A stretch of DNA of 64,000 bases from Aculops lycopersici. Its lineage: Eukaryota > Arthropoda > Arachnida > Trombidiformes > Eriophyidae. The stretch is taken from positions 3,763,965 through 3,827,964 of the forward strand of contig WNKI01000001.1 in the NCBI GenBank assembly GCA_015350385.1, given 5' to 3'. The notes below the pieces were generated by a model, which worked only from the letters and a program-made list of their open reading frames with translations, was not told the origin of the DNA and made no database searches. Position 1 is the stretch's first letter. The number at the start of each line of letters is the position of its first letter. Shown here piece by piece: positions 44,758-56,835 of the stretch. A program made the translations under genes and the position numbers.

Positions 44758-46446
44758 TTACTTTTATAACTCCATATGCAGCTTTAGATCATGACAAGAA
44801 TCTAGACGAAAACCCAATAAGTTTAATAATTGAATCATCAATAGAAATTCACATTTGCATTATATTTTCAATTTCATCTTAATCTTTAGATTGTCGCGGA
44901 CTTTGCAAATTCATGCAGAGAGTAGGTGACTTTAATTGGCCCGATGTCTCCATTCAAGCTGTTTGGAGTTTCGTTTCCGAATAGACAGATTGAATAGATT
45001 CCATCTATTCAATTTATCGTACATCGAATGTTATGACAAGATTTAGATTCCATTCGATTCTTAATGAGATCTTATGGAAGGAGTAATTGATTTGACGCTT
45101 CCAATGAGTCAGATACTTGCGTTTACGCAACAGGTGTCTGACAGAGCGCCGTTGTGCATACAAAAGGTTGAACTCGAACAGCTGATTATTTGTGGGGCTT
45201 CAAAATCCAAACTACGCTTGTCAATCGACTCCAGTGAACCCTAAAATTCCAACACCACTATTGTTATTGTTGTTGTTGGGTTACGTAACGTAACGTAACT
45301 TGAAACAAGCGCAACTAAAACAACAGCAACCACCACCAACACAATTGCTCATCATGGGCGCCAGTCAGTTCAAATGATGGATTTGGATTTGGGAGCAACA
45401 AGTGGCGAGAGCTGTAACGATGGGCCACTTGGCCTGTTGCTATGTTATAGCTGGTGGTGCCCAGAGTAGTAAAGTAGATGTGCAATTGATGATGACTAGT
45501 GGATTGCTGAAACGTAAGTGAGGTTTATTTTTGAAGTGGTTCCACAGAAGGGCGCACATAGCGCGATGTACAGATTTCGTTACAGAGCATCATTGCATCA
45601 CAAATCATCGTAACAGCACAACCACAGTATACCCGATATAATGCCGCTCTCTCGCGGTTTGCACTCCCGATAACGCCTTCCTACCCGAATACTTGCAACT
45701 CTCGACCACCGGACCGCTTACATATATACCGCTGACAAAAAACACGAGCATTCTCTATTCGATTCTAAACCGAGTAACGCGCGCAACGTTCCTTATTTCG
45801 ATTCCTTCGGCATAACATTTATCAAGAATTGTGGGCGTATTAGTCCTCGAAGTTTTCTCTACTAGTGATGGTGATAAGATGTAATTTATTCCATAAAACA
45901 ACCATAACCAAAAAGCAACAATCACGAGCAACCAACAAAGAAACGTAACTGTGATCATACTATGTTTAACTTCACTTGACTTCAAGCAAAAACAAATCCT
46001 CCTGACAGTCAACTAAACGTTGCGAGATATCTGTAAGTGGATACTTGTAGAAGTGAAACCATTGTAATCATCCATAATCTTATCATTGGATACATTATTT
46101 TAGTCCACTTCATGCAGTTGGACAACGAGTGACAACAAAACTCGATACAACGCAACATTATGGTTATGGTAATGTCTCGATATTATCAATTATAATTACT
46201 ACCACTGAAACCACCTGTTATATTTTATCGCACTTATTAGATAATCTCGTCTACTATTATCATAGCCACCACTACAATTATAATTATTATTATATAAAAA
46301 TTAGCTTACTAGATTAATCTTATATCAGAAACATACCATAAGAAGCCAAGATTGATTCCAGCACGAGCTCAGATGCGTCCGGCTCTCTGCCCGACCACCA
46401 CCCCCGCCCACCTGTTACCTATGCCTCACATCACCTTCCAAGACCC
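44758..46446. other. 1.7-kb intergenic region
   Basis: No strong gene. It contains a perfect hairpin at 44989-45013 and a GTAACGTAACGTAACT repeat near 45285. A 67-codon minus-strand frame from ATG 45958 to 45755 has one hydrophobic segment (FLCWLLVIVAFWLWLFYG) but nothing else to support it. Confidence 0.4.
44989..45013. repeat. Perfect hairpin, 11-bp stem, 3-nt loop
   Basis: ATTGAATAGAT pairs exactly with ATCTATTCAAT around TCC. Confidence 0.9.
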
Positions 46447-47829
46447 ATGACCGACATCATTGATCCGCAGGCCGTCGAGGAGGCGAGCCAGGCGGAGCAG
46501 AACAATTACAAGATCTATCGGCGCCGATGGCTGGTTCTATTTGCAATGTTTAGTGTAATATTGACAGTTGGATTACATAAATCTCTCATGAGCATAGTCG
46601 ATACTTTGGACGATTACATGGGCACGACGATTGATAAGTATGATCTGATGACACAAGTGTCCATGATATCCACCTCATTTTCGGTCATTTTCGTGGCTCG
46701 AGCATTGGAATACTTCGGCCTAAGGCGAATGGCTTATTTTGCCTGCTTGATGATAGTCTTTGCCAATGGGTTGAAGATTTTATTTTGCTGTAGTGAAAAG
46801 TATGTTAGTCAAGGGATTGTACAAAATAGATTCTATATACTATTACTATCAGAGGCTTTCCTTGGAATAGCCGGCGCAATTACAGTCTGTGTTCCGGCTA
46901 AGGTGGCTAGCGCCTGGTTTGCGCATTATGAAAATACCTTGGCATTGATGATAATCAATTGTGGTTACAATATTGGAGTTGGCTTTAGTAATTACTTTAC
47001 ACCAATATTTATTCAATCCACTGGCGACATGTACAAGCTATGCTATCTGTTTCTGGTCTCAGGCTTCTTGACCACATTAATCGTATTAACCTGCGTCACT
47101 AGATCGAGTCCAAAGATGCCACCCTCCTCTAGTGCCATCATGTCTTCGTCTAGCTCAGTGCCATTTAGAAGCGGGGTTGCCGTTATGCTATCAAATCCAA
47201 GCTATGTTTTATTGATATTAACGCTAAGCTTGAATCAGTCGGCAATGGGAGCGGTTCAGTTAGTTTTGGAAGATATATTGAAAATTCAGAAGTATAACAA
47301 TAGCTTTTGTGGCACCCTTATAGCGCATAGCTACTTCTTTGGCGCCTTCTTCATGCTAATGGGCGGCGCTTGGATAGATAATTCGGCAAACTATGTAAAG
47401 GTTAGCAGGATTGCATGTGCCATCTGCGCTCTAGCCATTTTTACCTTCAATATTAGTCTCCTATTGCCAAATATAAAGAATGTGATTTTGACCACAAATA
47501 TTCTGGCCGCTTTTGGTAGCTCACTCATCTACCCTGCACTCCTACAGGTGGCATTTCGGAGTGCCATGACAATTTTACCGGAGGGTACGGTGGCCGCCAT
47601 TGCAATCATCGTACAACAAACAGCAACTAGTATAATGATGAATCTATTGGGTCCACTGAAGAAACTGTCACCCCCCTCAAATGAGTACCTGGCGCCAATG
47701 ATTCTATTTGCCTGTCTCGTGATGCTGGTCAACATGTTCTATGTAACCTCGTTCAAGGCGCCTAGTCGCGATAAGCTTCAGCGGAAATTGCGATCTGACG
47801 ATCGTGATGTGCTCGTTAACGAGGAATAG
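46447..47829 (+). CDS. MFS transporter, FLVCR/SLC49-like (460 aa)
   Basis: An intron-free frame with about twelve hydrophobic helices. The opening YRRRWLVLFAMFSVILTVGL just before and in helix 1, and the VPAKVASAWFAHYENTLAL segment after helix 4, are typical of the SLC49 family (FLVCR1/2, DIRC2, SLC49A3), whose members carry choline, ethanolamine or haem-related substrates. A cytoplasmic Ser-rich loop (about residues 218-240) separates the two six-helix halves. The C-terminus is short and charged. It cannot be assigned to one paralogue by eye. An AATAAA signal follows at 47910. Confidence 0.8.
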   Translation: MTDIIDPQAVEEASQAEQNNYKIYRRRWLVLFAMFSVILTVGLHKSLMSIVDTLDDYMGTTIDKYDLMTQVSMISTSFSVIFVARALEYFGLRRMAYFACLMIVFANGLKILFCCSEKYVSQGIVQNRFYILLLSEAFLGIAGAITVCVPAKVASAWFAHYENTLALMIINCGYNIGVGFSNYFTPIFIQSTGDMYKLCYLFLVSGFLTTLIVLTCVTRSSPKMPPSSSAIMSSSSSVPFRSGVAVMLSNPSYVLLILTLSLNQSAMGAVQLVLEDILKIQKYNNSFCGTLIAHSYFFGAFFMLMGGAWIDNSANYVKVSRIACAICALAIFTFNISLLLPNIKNVILTTNILAAFGSSLIYPALLQVAFRSAMTILPEGTVAAIAIIVQQTATSIMMNLLGPLKKLSPPSNEYLAPMILFACLVMLVNMFYVTSFKAPSRDKLQRKLRSDDRDVLVNEE

Positions 47830-48453
47830 ATGAGGAGATGGCATAAGAATAATTACATGTAAATATACAACTCATCTAATTATCATTTAAGAGTTGGTTT
47901 AGTCCAAGAAATAAACTCTTTCACACTACTAGTCAATGATAATATGGACACAATTTTGGTTCTTTTTGTCCATCCATGTATCACATTGCGTCGAGTTCAA
48001 CGATCAACAGGTGGATCATAATCATTCTAATCACCATCAATCAGGTGGCTTTATTACCATTTCATCTCGTTGACTGGCTATTGGTGTCTGGTAGCCGTTG
48101 TCATCGAATAATGATAATCAAGCTTTATGAATGTTTATTACTACTAATACTACATCATCAATTGTTCGATTGCCGTCAATCAAGTGGCGTGCTAGCCTTA
48201 AACTCAATGTTTGTATCTAATATTTGTATCTAATGTTGAGGCTGTGTTGCCCATCATTGTTATCATCATCGTCATCATTATTTTTATCATTATCATTAAT
48301 AATGTTCTAATACTATTTCTAGTTAAAATTTGTTCTTCTACTCTAAAAATTTCTTACTACCTTTCGTCGTCTTCTTTTCTTTCTTGTTCCTTTCATCATC
48401 ATTTTCCATATATTATATTTCTCCCTTTCCTCATTATAACCAGCGAGAGAGTG
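47830..48453. other. Intergenic, convergent gene ends
   Basis: The 3' regions of the plus-strand transporter and the minus-strand DNA-binding gene meet here. AT-rich, with ATCATT repeats near 48255-48300; no gene seen. Confidence 0.5.
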
Positions 48454-50493
48454 TCAATTGTAATAATGGTTGATCATATTCCAATCCTGGCAGCACGGAT
48501 CCGATTGTTGTGACTGTTGTTGTTGTTGCTGCTGCTGACTGGTCATTTGGATTGTCATGCCGCCGGAGTTGCTCATGTTACAATCCATTGACGAGGAGCA
48601 ATCACAGAGACACGACGAAGACGAGGAGGCCGATGATAAGGGCATCGAGGTGAGACTATTGCTGCAGCCACCCGATGATATAATGCCACTTGTTGACGCC
48701 ACCATCTGCTGCTGTTGCTGCTGATGATCGTGACAGTTAATGTTGACCTCGTTCTGGTTGTCGCATAGACACTGGTGACTCTGACCAACCGGAAGTTCGT
48801 CCAAATTATTGATGGAAAGGACACTTGTTGAGGTCGATAGACAACCTGCGCTCCCATCCATTTGGCTACCAACTGGCTGATATTGATACTCGTCTGTCTT
48901 GAAATGCTGAAACTGTTGCTGCTGCTGCTGCTGTTGTTGATCCACAGCAACCTGTTGCTCGAGTTGTTGCTCTAATTGGTCCAACTGTTGTTGGTAGTTA
49001 TCAGGTGGTTGTTGGTCCAATGGGATATGTTGGTCTAATTGCTGCTGGTGCTGCTCTTCTTCAACTTGATACTGGAATTGATCTGATGTTGTCTTGAATT
49101 CATCACTACTAGCTTGCTGCTGATATTCATCAAGTTGTTGTTGAGGCTGCTGCATCGATTGCAAGTGAATTTGTTCCTGTTGTTGTTGGTCCACTGGCGT
49201 TACTAACTGCATGGCCTGCACCTGTTGCTGCTGCTGCTGGTATTGCTGTAGGATCGATGGGTCGTGGTTGTGCTGCTGGATTTGTGGTTGTTGTTGTTGT
49301 TGGCTCACCATGAGGACTTGCTCGTTCGTTTCGAACTTGACCACCTGTTGTTGCTGTTGTTCGAAACTCACATTAACTGGCTGCTGATCTTGAAATTGGC
49401 GATAGTCAGCAAGTTGGCCGGTGACTTCTTGTTGATGTTGTTGTTGGAGATGGTGGATGAGCTGAGTAGGTCCACCATTTGGTCCATTCGAGATATTGAT
49501 TACGCTGGCTCCAGTCATTGAGTTCGAGGGATTCGCCTGGCCGTTGCCACTACTGCCGCCGCCGCCGCCGCCGTTGTTTGAGCTTCGCAAGTTGGCATTG
49601 CGCTCAAAGAAGAAGCAAAGGAAGGGGATTCCCTGGAACCATTCGTCGAGTTCGTGGTCACGAGCATGATTTGTATCGGTGTCGCTGCTGTTGATGGCAG
49701 CAACAGCGGCCGCCGCGGCCTGAGCAACAGTGCAAGTGGTGCACTTGCCCACCTGAGATCCAGCAACACTTCCGCTTCCGCCTCCCAGTTGATGGCCGGC
49801 GCCGCTGCCTGAGGCCGCACTATGGTGCTGCTCGTTGTCGCTATCCCAGCAATGGGGTGGACTTGGCGCCGCCGAGTTGGTGGGCTCGTAGGAGTTGAGC
49901 GCGGAGTGGTGGTTGTGGCTATGGTGAAAGTCTTCTTGTTGTCCAGCCGCAGCTAAGGCTGCCGCCGCGGCCGCCACCGTCCACAAGCTAGGCGAATCGG
50001 ATCTAATTTGATTGGCACTGGAGCTTGTATTGGCCACACTCGCTTGTTGTTGGTCCACTTGTTCACTCACCTGACCGCCACCCGTTCGCCGGCGCACCCA
50101 ACAAACGTTCTCGCGCTTCTTAAAACTATCTAACCACCCGTTGGATCCGTGAAAGTCGTTAAAGTGACAATGGGCGGCAGCCGAACGAGCAAACCTTTTG
50201 ATCACCTCGCCGTCAATCTTGTGGTTGCGGCCAAGCATACTCTTGACAAATAGAGCGGTGACTTGGTTGACGATCTTGTACTTGCTTCGGTCGTTGCATC
50301 GTTTTCTTGAGCCGGACATTCGCGAGCGTAGAAAAAACTCCTTCTTGCGCCAAATATTTGCCGCAGTTGAGGTGGCAATGTGATACTTTTTGCCTAATAA
50401 AGTGAAGGGAACCCCAAGTTCGTGTTCCTGAATCAACTTTCGCTTCAACTCCAAGGACAGCTCCACGTGCTTCCTACTCGTTGCATTGGCCAT
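48454..50493 (-). CDS. CENP-B/pipsqueak-type DNA-binding protein with polyQ tail
   Basis: From ATG 50493 the product is 679 residues. Residues ~7-55 form a psq/CENP-B N-terminal helix-turn-helix (LSLELKRKLIQEHELGVPFT, then LLGKKYHIATSTAANIWRKK). Residues ~65-130 form the second, Tc5/CENP-B-type HTH (VNQVTALFVKSMLGRNHKID ... SNGWLDSFKKRENV). No DDE transposase domain follows; the rest is Gln-rich with poly-Q, poly-G and poly-A tracts. This is the layout of a domesticated pogo/Tigger-derived DNA-binding protein such as Jerky-type or CENP-B-like factors, probably a nuclear transcription or chromatin factor. The frame stays open to 50778 with no ATG, so an upstream spliced exon may add ~95 residues. 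Confidence 0.78.
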   Translation of the reverse strand: MANATSRKHVELSLELKRKLIQEHELGVPFTLLGKKYHIATSTAANIWRKKEFFLRSRMSGSRKRCNDRSKYKIVNQVTALFVKSMLGRNHKIDGEVIKRFARSAAAHCHFNDFHGSNGWLDSFKKRENVCWVRRRTGGGQVSEQVDQQQASVANTSSSANQIRSDSPSLWTVAAAAAALAAAGQQEDFHHSHNHHSALNSYEPTNSAAPSPPHCWDSDNEQHHSAASGSGAGHQLGGGSGSVAGSQVGKCTTCTVAQAAAAAVAAINSSDTDTNHARDHELDEWFQGIPFLCFFFERNANLRSSNNGGGGGGSSGNGQANPSNSMTGASVINISNGPNGGPTQLIHHLQQQHQQEVTGQLADYRQFQDQQPVNVSFEQQQQQVVKFETNEQVLMVSQQQQQPQIQQHNHDPSILQQYQQQQQQVQAMQLVTPVDQQQQEQIHLQSMQQPQQQLDEYQQQASSDEFKTTSDQFQYQVEEEQHQQQLDQHIPLDQQPPDNYQQQLDQLEQQLEQQVAVDQQQQQQQQQFQHFKTDEYQYQPVGSQMDGSAGCLSTSTSVLSINNLDELPVGQSHQCLCDNQNEVNINCHDHQQQQQQMVASTSGIISSGGCSNSLTSMPLSSASSSSSCLCDCSSSMDCNMSNSGGMTIQMTSQQQQQQQQSQQSDPCCQDWNMINHYYN

Positions 50494-52099
50494 GCCTGAC
50501 ACCTGCTGTTGCTGGTTCAGTTGTTGCTGGTTCAACTTTTGGTAATGATGTTGCTGTTGCAATTGGTGCTGCTGCTGCTGTTGATGAAGATGATGATCTA
50601 AGGTCGCACTAATGCCATCAATACCCGCTTGGCCACTAATAATAATGGAGCTGGGACAACAAGTGGTTGGAGCCAATGCAACACGAGCGCAACCTGCGGC
50701 AGCAACAACACCACCACTAACGCCACTGCCGCCGCCGACGCAGACGCAAGCGCCTAACTCGGCCTCCGTCTCGTCCACCTTGAGTGGTTCGCCTCTTCTG
50801 ACTTGGTATCAATTTTAATCGACTTCTTTGGATCCGGATCCCAATTCAAAAGAAGATCTTGCTGCTTAAAGCTTCAAGAAACTTGCTGGAAAAACGCGTG
50901 ACCCACTCAACTTGCAAAACTTGCTGCTGTTGCTGTTGTCAATTTGGCGGCTTGGGCTGTTGTAATTGTATCATTGGGCCTAGGCACTTGGAGTCTTCAA
51001 GTTTCCCAAATTTCTATCTCCTCTCTCTCTCTCTCTCTCTCTCTCAACTCCCCGCTCGCAATTGTGCTCCACTCTCCGTTGCGTGTTGTTTTGTGTTGTG
51101 TTTCGCTCTGTTCAGTTCTGCTGTGCTATGTTATGCTGTGTTATGTTATGTTTTGGTTAGCTTTGGTTTGCAAGTCCGTTGTGTTTTAGTCGTGTTTCAG
51201 TCAGTTGGAGTTCCCACTCGCGTTGCCTTTGCTCTCATCGTGGATCTCGTTGTTGTTGCTGCTCCTGTCTTCTCTTTTTCGTTGTCTGTTCCGTCGTTGT
51301 CGTAGTCGTCGTCGTCGCTGTCGTCTCTGTGGCCGATGGCCAAACGTGCAGGCAGTAACAAGTGTCTCTCTCTTTCCGACTGACAATTGTACGCTGCGCG
51401 CGCCACTTGCCGTCGTGTCTGTGCGCCAGCGACAACGGCAAACACTTGTTGTTGCGCTGTTGCAATTGTGCGCCTGCTGCCGCTGCTGTTGTCGCTGTTC
51501 TCCTAGCGTCGCAACAACCACCAGTTGCGAGCGAGCGCAAAATTCCACTCTCTTGGACGAGTCTGCGAGCTGCCAGTGCAAAGCGACACTAGCGACGCCA
51601 GGGGATCCAGTTGCCACGCTCGTGGCTCGCAGCAACCACTACCACCGTCGACGCCACCAGCACGACCACTTGTTGCTCCAATGGCTCGCTCACTTGATGG
51701 CTCGCTCGCTAACCCACGAGTTTCTCGCTAGTCACTTTCGCATTCACTTTTCTCGCTGATCGTACTTTTGCTAGTCGTCGTCGTCGTCGTCGTCGCCGCT
51801 AGCTACATACGATTCAAAGCGATTGAGTTCTCACAAGCACACATAGACTGATGGCAAGTCTTTGTCTTCGCCGTCCATCTATCTGTATATATGCTCCTCT
51901 TCTCAATAGGATAGCTAAAGCATCAAAAGCTCGCCAACTTCTGGCCGCGCCAGCCAAAAATGGCGACCAAACGTGAGTAACTCCCGTTGGAACTCGCTCG
52001 CTCGCTCTCTCTTTCCCACTGTATGTTAGTTGCTCATCCCATCTAAGCTCTAGACTTTCTGCCGCCAATCGACTCGTACGAACTTGAATGTCACCCTCA

Positions 52100-52125
52100 C
52101 GATCGTACAGCAAATTGTACGATCG
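52100..52125. repeat. Perfect hairpin, 10-bp stem, 6-nt loop
   Basis: CGATCGTACA pairs exactly with TGTACGATCG around GCAAAT. Confidence 0.9.
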
Positions 52126-53830
52126 CCAGTTGACTTCCAATGTTTACCTCGGTCAAATCGACGGGCAACTCCACTGATTGATTGACTGACTGACTAACTA
52201 GCTGGCTGTTTACTTTAGACCAGCACGTCGCATCGAACCAACACCAACCACAACCACAACCACAACCACTACTCCCACTACCACTACCCTCAATATCAGC
52301 AACAAGCGAAAAAAAAAGATTCACAAAGTCAATCTCAACAGGCGGCAAATCGATCGCGAGTCGCCCAGTTGGACTCAGCGCCGGCGGCCAGAGGAGAGAA
52401 GAGGATGATGAAAAGTCCCGTCTGGATCAAACTCTCGTAGAAAACCACAGCGGCAATCACAATCACAACCACAGCAACGACCGCAACCTCGCTAGCCAAC
52501 AAGTGGCCAACTTTAGTCGGTCAGTGACAATTGCAGTTGAACTCGGTGAGTTGGCTGGAGGGAAAGCGAGAGATAGATAGACAGAGAAAGAGATAGAGAT
52601 AGAGAGAGAGACAACAACCGAGTGGTTGTTAGAAAGGTTCGCAAGTTTATGCTGCTACTCTCTGCCAGTATGAGTATTCTCGTCGCGAGATCAGAGGAAA
52701 CTCTACATGAAGTCAGAAGGTTGGTTGATGGCACAAAAAGTATCTTTTGGAGCAAAAGTTTCTCTCTGGTTCTCTCACTTTTATTCGCTCGTCTCCAATT
52801 TCCTATTTATCTTTGCTCTTCTTGTGAAGAACAGAAGAAACTTTCCTCTCCCTATGGGAGCAAAGTTGTAGAATTTTATTTTATTTCTCATTGATGCGAT
52901 ATCAGTGCACCTACTTATAAGTGAAAAAAAAAACAAATGTACGCAAATGCGCAACGCGAGCTCAGGTCGCTAGGCGCCGATCGCGAGAGAGAGAGAGAGA
53001 GACGCTCGCATACAGAGTGACTATTCAGCTACAGCGTTAGCCTTATCAGCTCGCATAGATGCACGATGTTGTGCCAAAAACCTCAAACAGGTTTGCTAAG
53101 TGCTCGCATCCGCAACTAATCTAAACGGGACTCCATGAGGGAGAGAGACAGCGGGAGCAACAAGTGGCTGTGCGCGATAAGCGCCCACATGAGTGTCAAC
53201 GCCAATCCGTTTGTTTGACAGGAATCTAACTGGTTGCTAGGAAGTCTAACCGACCAGTTACCTCGTGATGCCAGGAAGACTTGAATTATCTCAATGCTCG
53301 CTAGCTATCTGACTGTCAGGCCGGCTGGCTGAGCTGACAACAGTTAGCAGCTATGACGACGGCAACGTAACTCTTGTGCCTGCACGATAGTTTCCATAAT
53401 TTGGCGGAAAACAAGAGCAAGTTACGTAACACTAAGCGCCTAGCTGCATGCACTTCAAAGGCAACAAGTGATCGGCAAAACATTAAGGAAAAAACAAGCA
53501 CGACAACAACAACAACAACAACAACAGCATAAGCAGCAACACAAGAGGAGCCGTTTGAAAGTTGGTTTCATGTTCCCCTGCAGTCGAGGAGTAAAACAAT
53601 AATTCAATTGGATCCGCCAATCAACAACCGCCACCAAGGCGACCAAGACGGCCAAGACTGCTGAGGCTTCCGGCAACAAAGAGCGCCGGGCTTAAGCGGG
53701 CGACGACGAGGGTGTCAAAAATCGCTGCTTCCATTCAATCAACATAAATACACAAGCACTCATAATAATCGACAGCTCATCGACTGCTCGTGCAAATTAT
53801 TGAGTTGCAAGCGAAGTTGTTGGGAAGACG

Positions 53831-54352
53831 CAGCTGACGAGACTCCATTGGCTCATCTGGCAAAATTTGCTATGCTAAAAGTCAATACGCTGCGGGCATG
53901 GGACTGTGCAACGGGTTGACCCGCGGCTTTCTCCGAACTGCGAGCGCTCTCGCCAAAAAGCCCGCAGGTCTTGGAAAAACTGCCAGATCTTTTTTCATAT
54001 AGATCCTATTCAAAATAAGTCAGCCCATGACTCGCCCTGGTAATTAGTTTTTCCGTTCACTTTGTACAGCTACGACTTTTTAACCTGCAGATACGCGCAC
54101 AAAACATCGGAATCTGCGAGTCACCTGACGGTAGGAGTATCAGCGTTAATCTTCCTGCGGTCTAAGGCGCGTATCTGCAAGTTAAAAAGTCGTCGCTGTA
54201 CAAAGTGAACAGAGAGATAAATAGCACGGCCGGTCTTTTCTACTAGAGCGCTCTCAGGCCCGAAAAAGACTCGCGGGTCGACCCATTGCACAGCTATACG
54301 CGCGCAGCGCCCTGACTTTTTGCAATTTGTGCCGATTTTGTCAAGCCAGCTG
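53831..54352. mobile_element. Foldback (inverted-repeat) element, MITE-like
   Basis: Two arms run outward from a 68-nt centre at 54099-54166. The inner arms 54055-54098 and 54167-54210 match at 42 of 44 bases. The outer arms (about 53860-53955 and 54240-54333) match imperfectly, sharing for example TGTGCAA-C/T-GGGT-T/C-GACCCGCG and GAGCGCTCT. The left arm has an extra ~80 bases at about 53970-54050. Both ends carry CAGCTG. No coding frame. It resembles a non-autonomous foldback DNA transposon; the superfamily is unknown and no target duplication is evident. Confidence 0.75.
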
Positions 54353-55389
54353 CTTGCCTTAATTTTACCCAAGGAATCGCCTCTTTTTTCTCTATATATG
54401 TCTTGGTTTGCATAGAAGAGCTGAAATCTCAGTAATATTATACTTTGTCATTATTTTAGATCTCAATTTGTTATCGTTCGCAACTTGGAAGCTTAGTGCT
54501 GCGGCTAATCAAAGACACTTGTTGACACTAACAATTTGTTTATGCTAATCAGTGAGAATCGACTCAAACTTCTGGCGTCTTTCTTGTTGTCGCTATCGCG
54601 TGCTAATCGGCTAGCTATCAAAGAGAAGCCACTTGGAACTTCCGGTTACTGCTCCAGCGTGGCGTTAGAGATGGACGCTCCATATCTGATGCCAATTGGA
54701 TTGTTGTATTCACAGAAAACCTCCAAATATCAGGAGCTCCAGCCACTAGAGCTGATACGACAAGCTTGTGGCTCTAGTTGCACTGGATGCTCTTTAGACA
54801 GACCAATTGGGCCAAACAATTAAACTCGATTGGCTCTCAATCTAAATGTTGATGGCGGCAGCATTAAGCCTCAAATTAAGTGTGGAAAACTAGCCAAATA
54901 CATAATAATATAGATGCGCTCGAGACAACGACAAATCGCCAACTTTTGTCGGCACCAAATCCAATTAAACCGAAATGAACCGAACCAAACTGTCGAGTTT
55001 GGAAGTCGCGGCTTCTAGCCAATGAATTCATTTCATTTCTATCTTACAAGTTTTTGTATCCTGTTATTTTTACACTACCGCCAACACGACGATTTGATTG
55101 GATTGATTTATTTCGCTAGAATTATTGTATCCTTATTGCTGCAGAAAACCAATAGCAGCAATAGTAAAACGAGTCCCTCGCACACAACTACATGTAGCAT
55201 CATAATCTGGGCTAGACTCTCAGTTTCGACAGGCAGGCAGCAAGCAAATTGGTTATCTAGCTTGCCAGTCTCGAATAAAGACTCTGTTGCGTGGATTGCC
55301 GCCGCCGCCAGCGCCAATAGCGACTGTGACAGAGCGAGACTAGAACCGAGAGCCGCAAGTGCATTTTTAGATCATGGCTAATAATTTCA

Positions 55390-55423
<34 letters not shown>

Positions 55424-55575
55424 NNNNNNNNNNNNNNNNNNNNNNNNNNNNNNNNNNNNNNNNNNNNNNNNNNNNNNNNNNNNNNNNNNNNNNNNNNNNN
55501 NNNNNNNNNNNNNNNNNNNNNNNNNNNNNNNNNNNNNNNNNNNNNNNNNNNNNNNNNNNNNNNNNNNNNNNNNNN
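55424..55575. other. Assembly gap (152 N)
   Basis: A run of N directly after a CT microsatellite. Frames crossing it are artefacts. Confidence 0.98.
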
Positions 55576-56721
55576 TTTCTCGTGGTGAATGCGAGTGTCG
55601 TCGGTGTCGTCGACGTTATTGTGGCAGTAGTGGTGCTTATAGCAGCAGTGGTAGTAGTCGGTGTCGTGGCTGCTGGCGGTGTCTTTCGTTGCAATCACAG
55701 TAACAATCAGCACGACAGCGACGACGACGATCGCCAACGAGCCGATTGTTTTGCTTTGTGTAGTCGCTATGCTGACTAGTGAGTTTCGTCGGGTCGCCGG
55801 TTGTATTATCGACAACGACGACGACACCAAGAGACTGTTTGGCTAGTCCAATTTGGCGTCTATGTCTGCGCGCTTAGTTCCCAATATGCGCACAATAAAG
55901 TATAATTAGATTGACTTGAGCCCGCCAACAAACGAGAGCGAGAAAGAAAAATAAAAAGAGCGATTTGCCATGATTGGAATAATAAACACTCCAAACGATA
56001 TGTTTTTTGCCGAGGCGCCAGCGACAACAACGTCGACGTCGATAGAGAGCAAGCGAGAGAGTAAAAGAGAAAGATAGATAGAGAAATGCGACTGGCGGCG
56101 AGTGGAACTCCTCGATGTTGGTCTAAAATTTTTCTGCAGCCAGCCAGCTAATCGGCAAGCTAAAAAAGTTAGCCTGCTTTTGGGTGGTGGGGCTAGCACC
56201 TCTAGCTACCCCCTCGGTCGTCTAGACGTCATTGAAGCTATTGCGCTATCTACCGGCTAAATGGATAGCTGAGTCCCAGCGAGTCGGTGGTTGCTTAACG
56301 CTCGCAGCGGCAGCAATTGGCCTCTTTGACTACCAGCAGTATTCTTGAGTCTCAACTCTTCAAAGCCACCTGTTGATCGTTACTAGAAATTCCCTAGTGC
56401 TGGCCATCAGTTTATCTAATTTCGAGTGGCCAGCAGCGAGGTGGTGGCCGGAGAACACACTGGGATTTTTTATATGAGACACAAAAAACTCATTATAAAA
56501 CATCCGCGAGTGTACCTATTACCTGACTGACATTGAGACTACCTCACTAAGCACTACGAATTGATTGATTGTTCCTAACCCCAAACTAATGCTGGTGGTA
56601 GTGGTGGCGGTTGTTGTGGCGATGGGTTGACACACTCGTTATGATCTATTACTAGTACATGGCTGCAATTACAACTACTAGAACAACAACAACTACGACA
56701 ACGATGACGACGAAGCCCACA

Positions 56722-56835
56722 CCATAGGAAACAGATGGATTTGTGACTAATCCATTTAGCATTAACACCATCGGCTTGTGGCTGAATGCTGAAACGGACG
56801 TCGATTGTATAAGTAGACTACTGTCTGGATTGTAG
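56722..56835 (+). pseudogene. Possible relic of the secreted-protein family at 62614
   Basis: A short plus-strand frame reads GFVTNPFSINTIGLWLNAET then DVDCI and stops soon after. It parallels SILGVGGLWLNAIEKGVDCS in the secreted protein that begins at 62614. The frame is bounded by stops (TAG just upstream, TAG at 56833), so it is a fragment or an isolated exon. Similarity was judged by eye over about 25 residues only. Confidence 0.35.

Noticed and set aside
45755..45958. A 67-codon minus-strand frame with a hydrophobic segment
   Set aside because: No homologue recognised, no codon or splice support and no neighbour logic; too weak to call a gene.
55257..55830. Minus- and plus-strand frames of about 110-147 codons
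   Set aside because: They cross the 152-N gap and a CT tract, so most of their residues are unknown or low-complexity.
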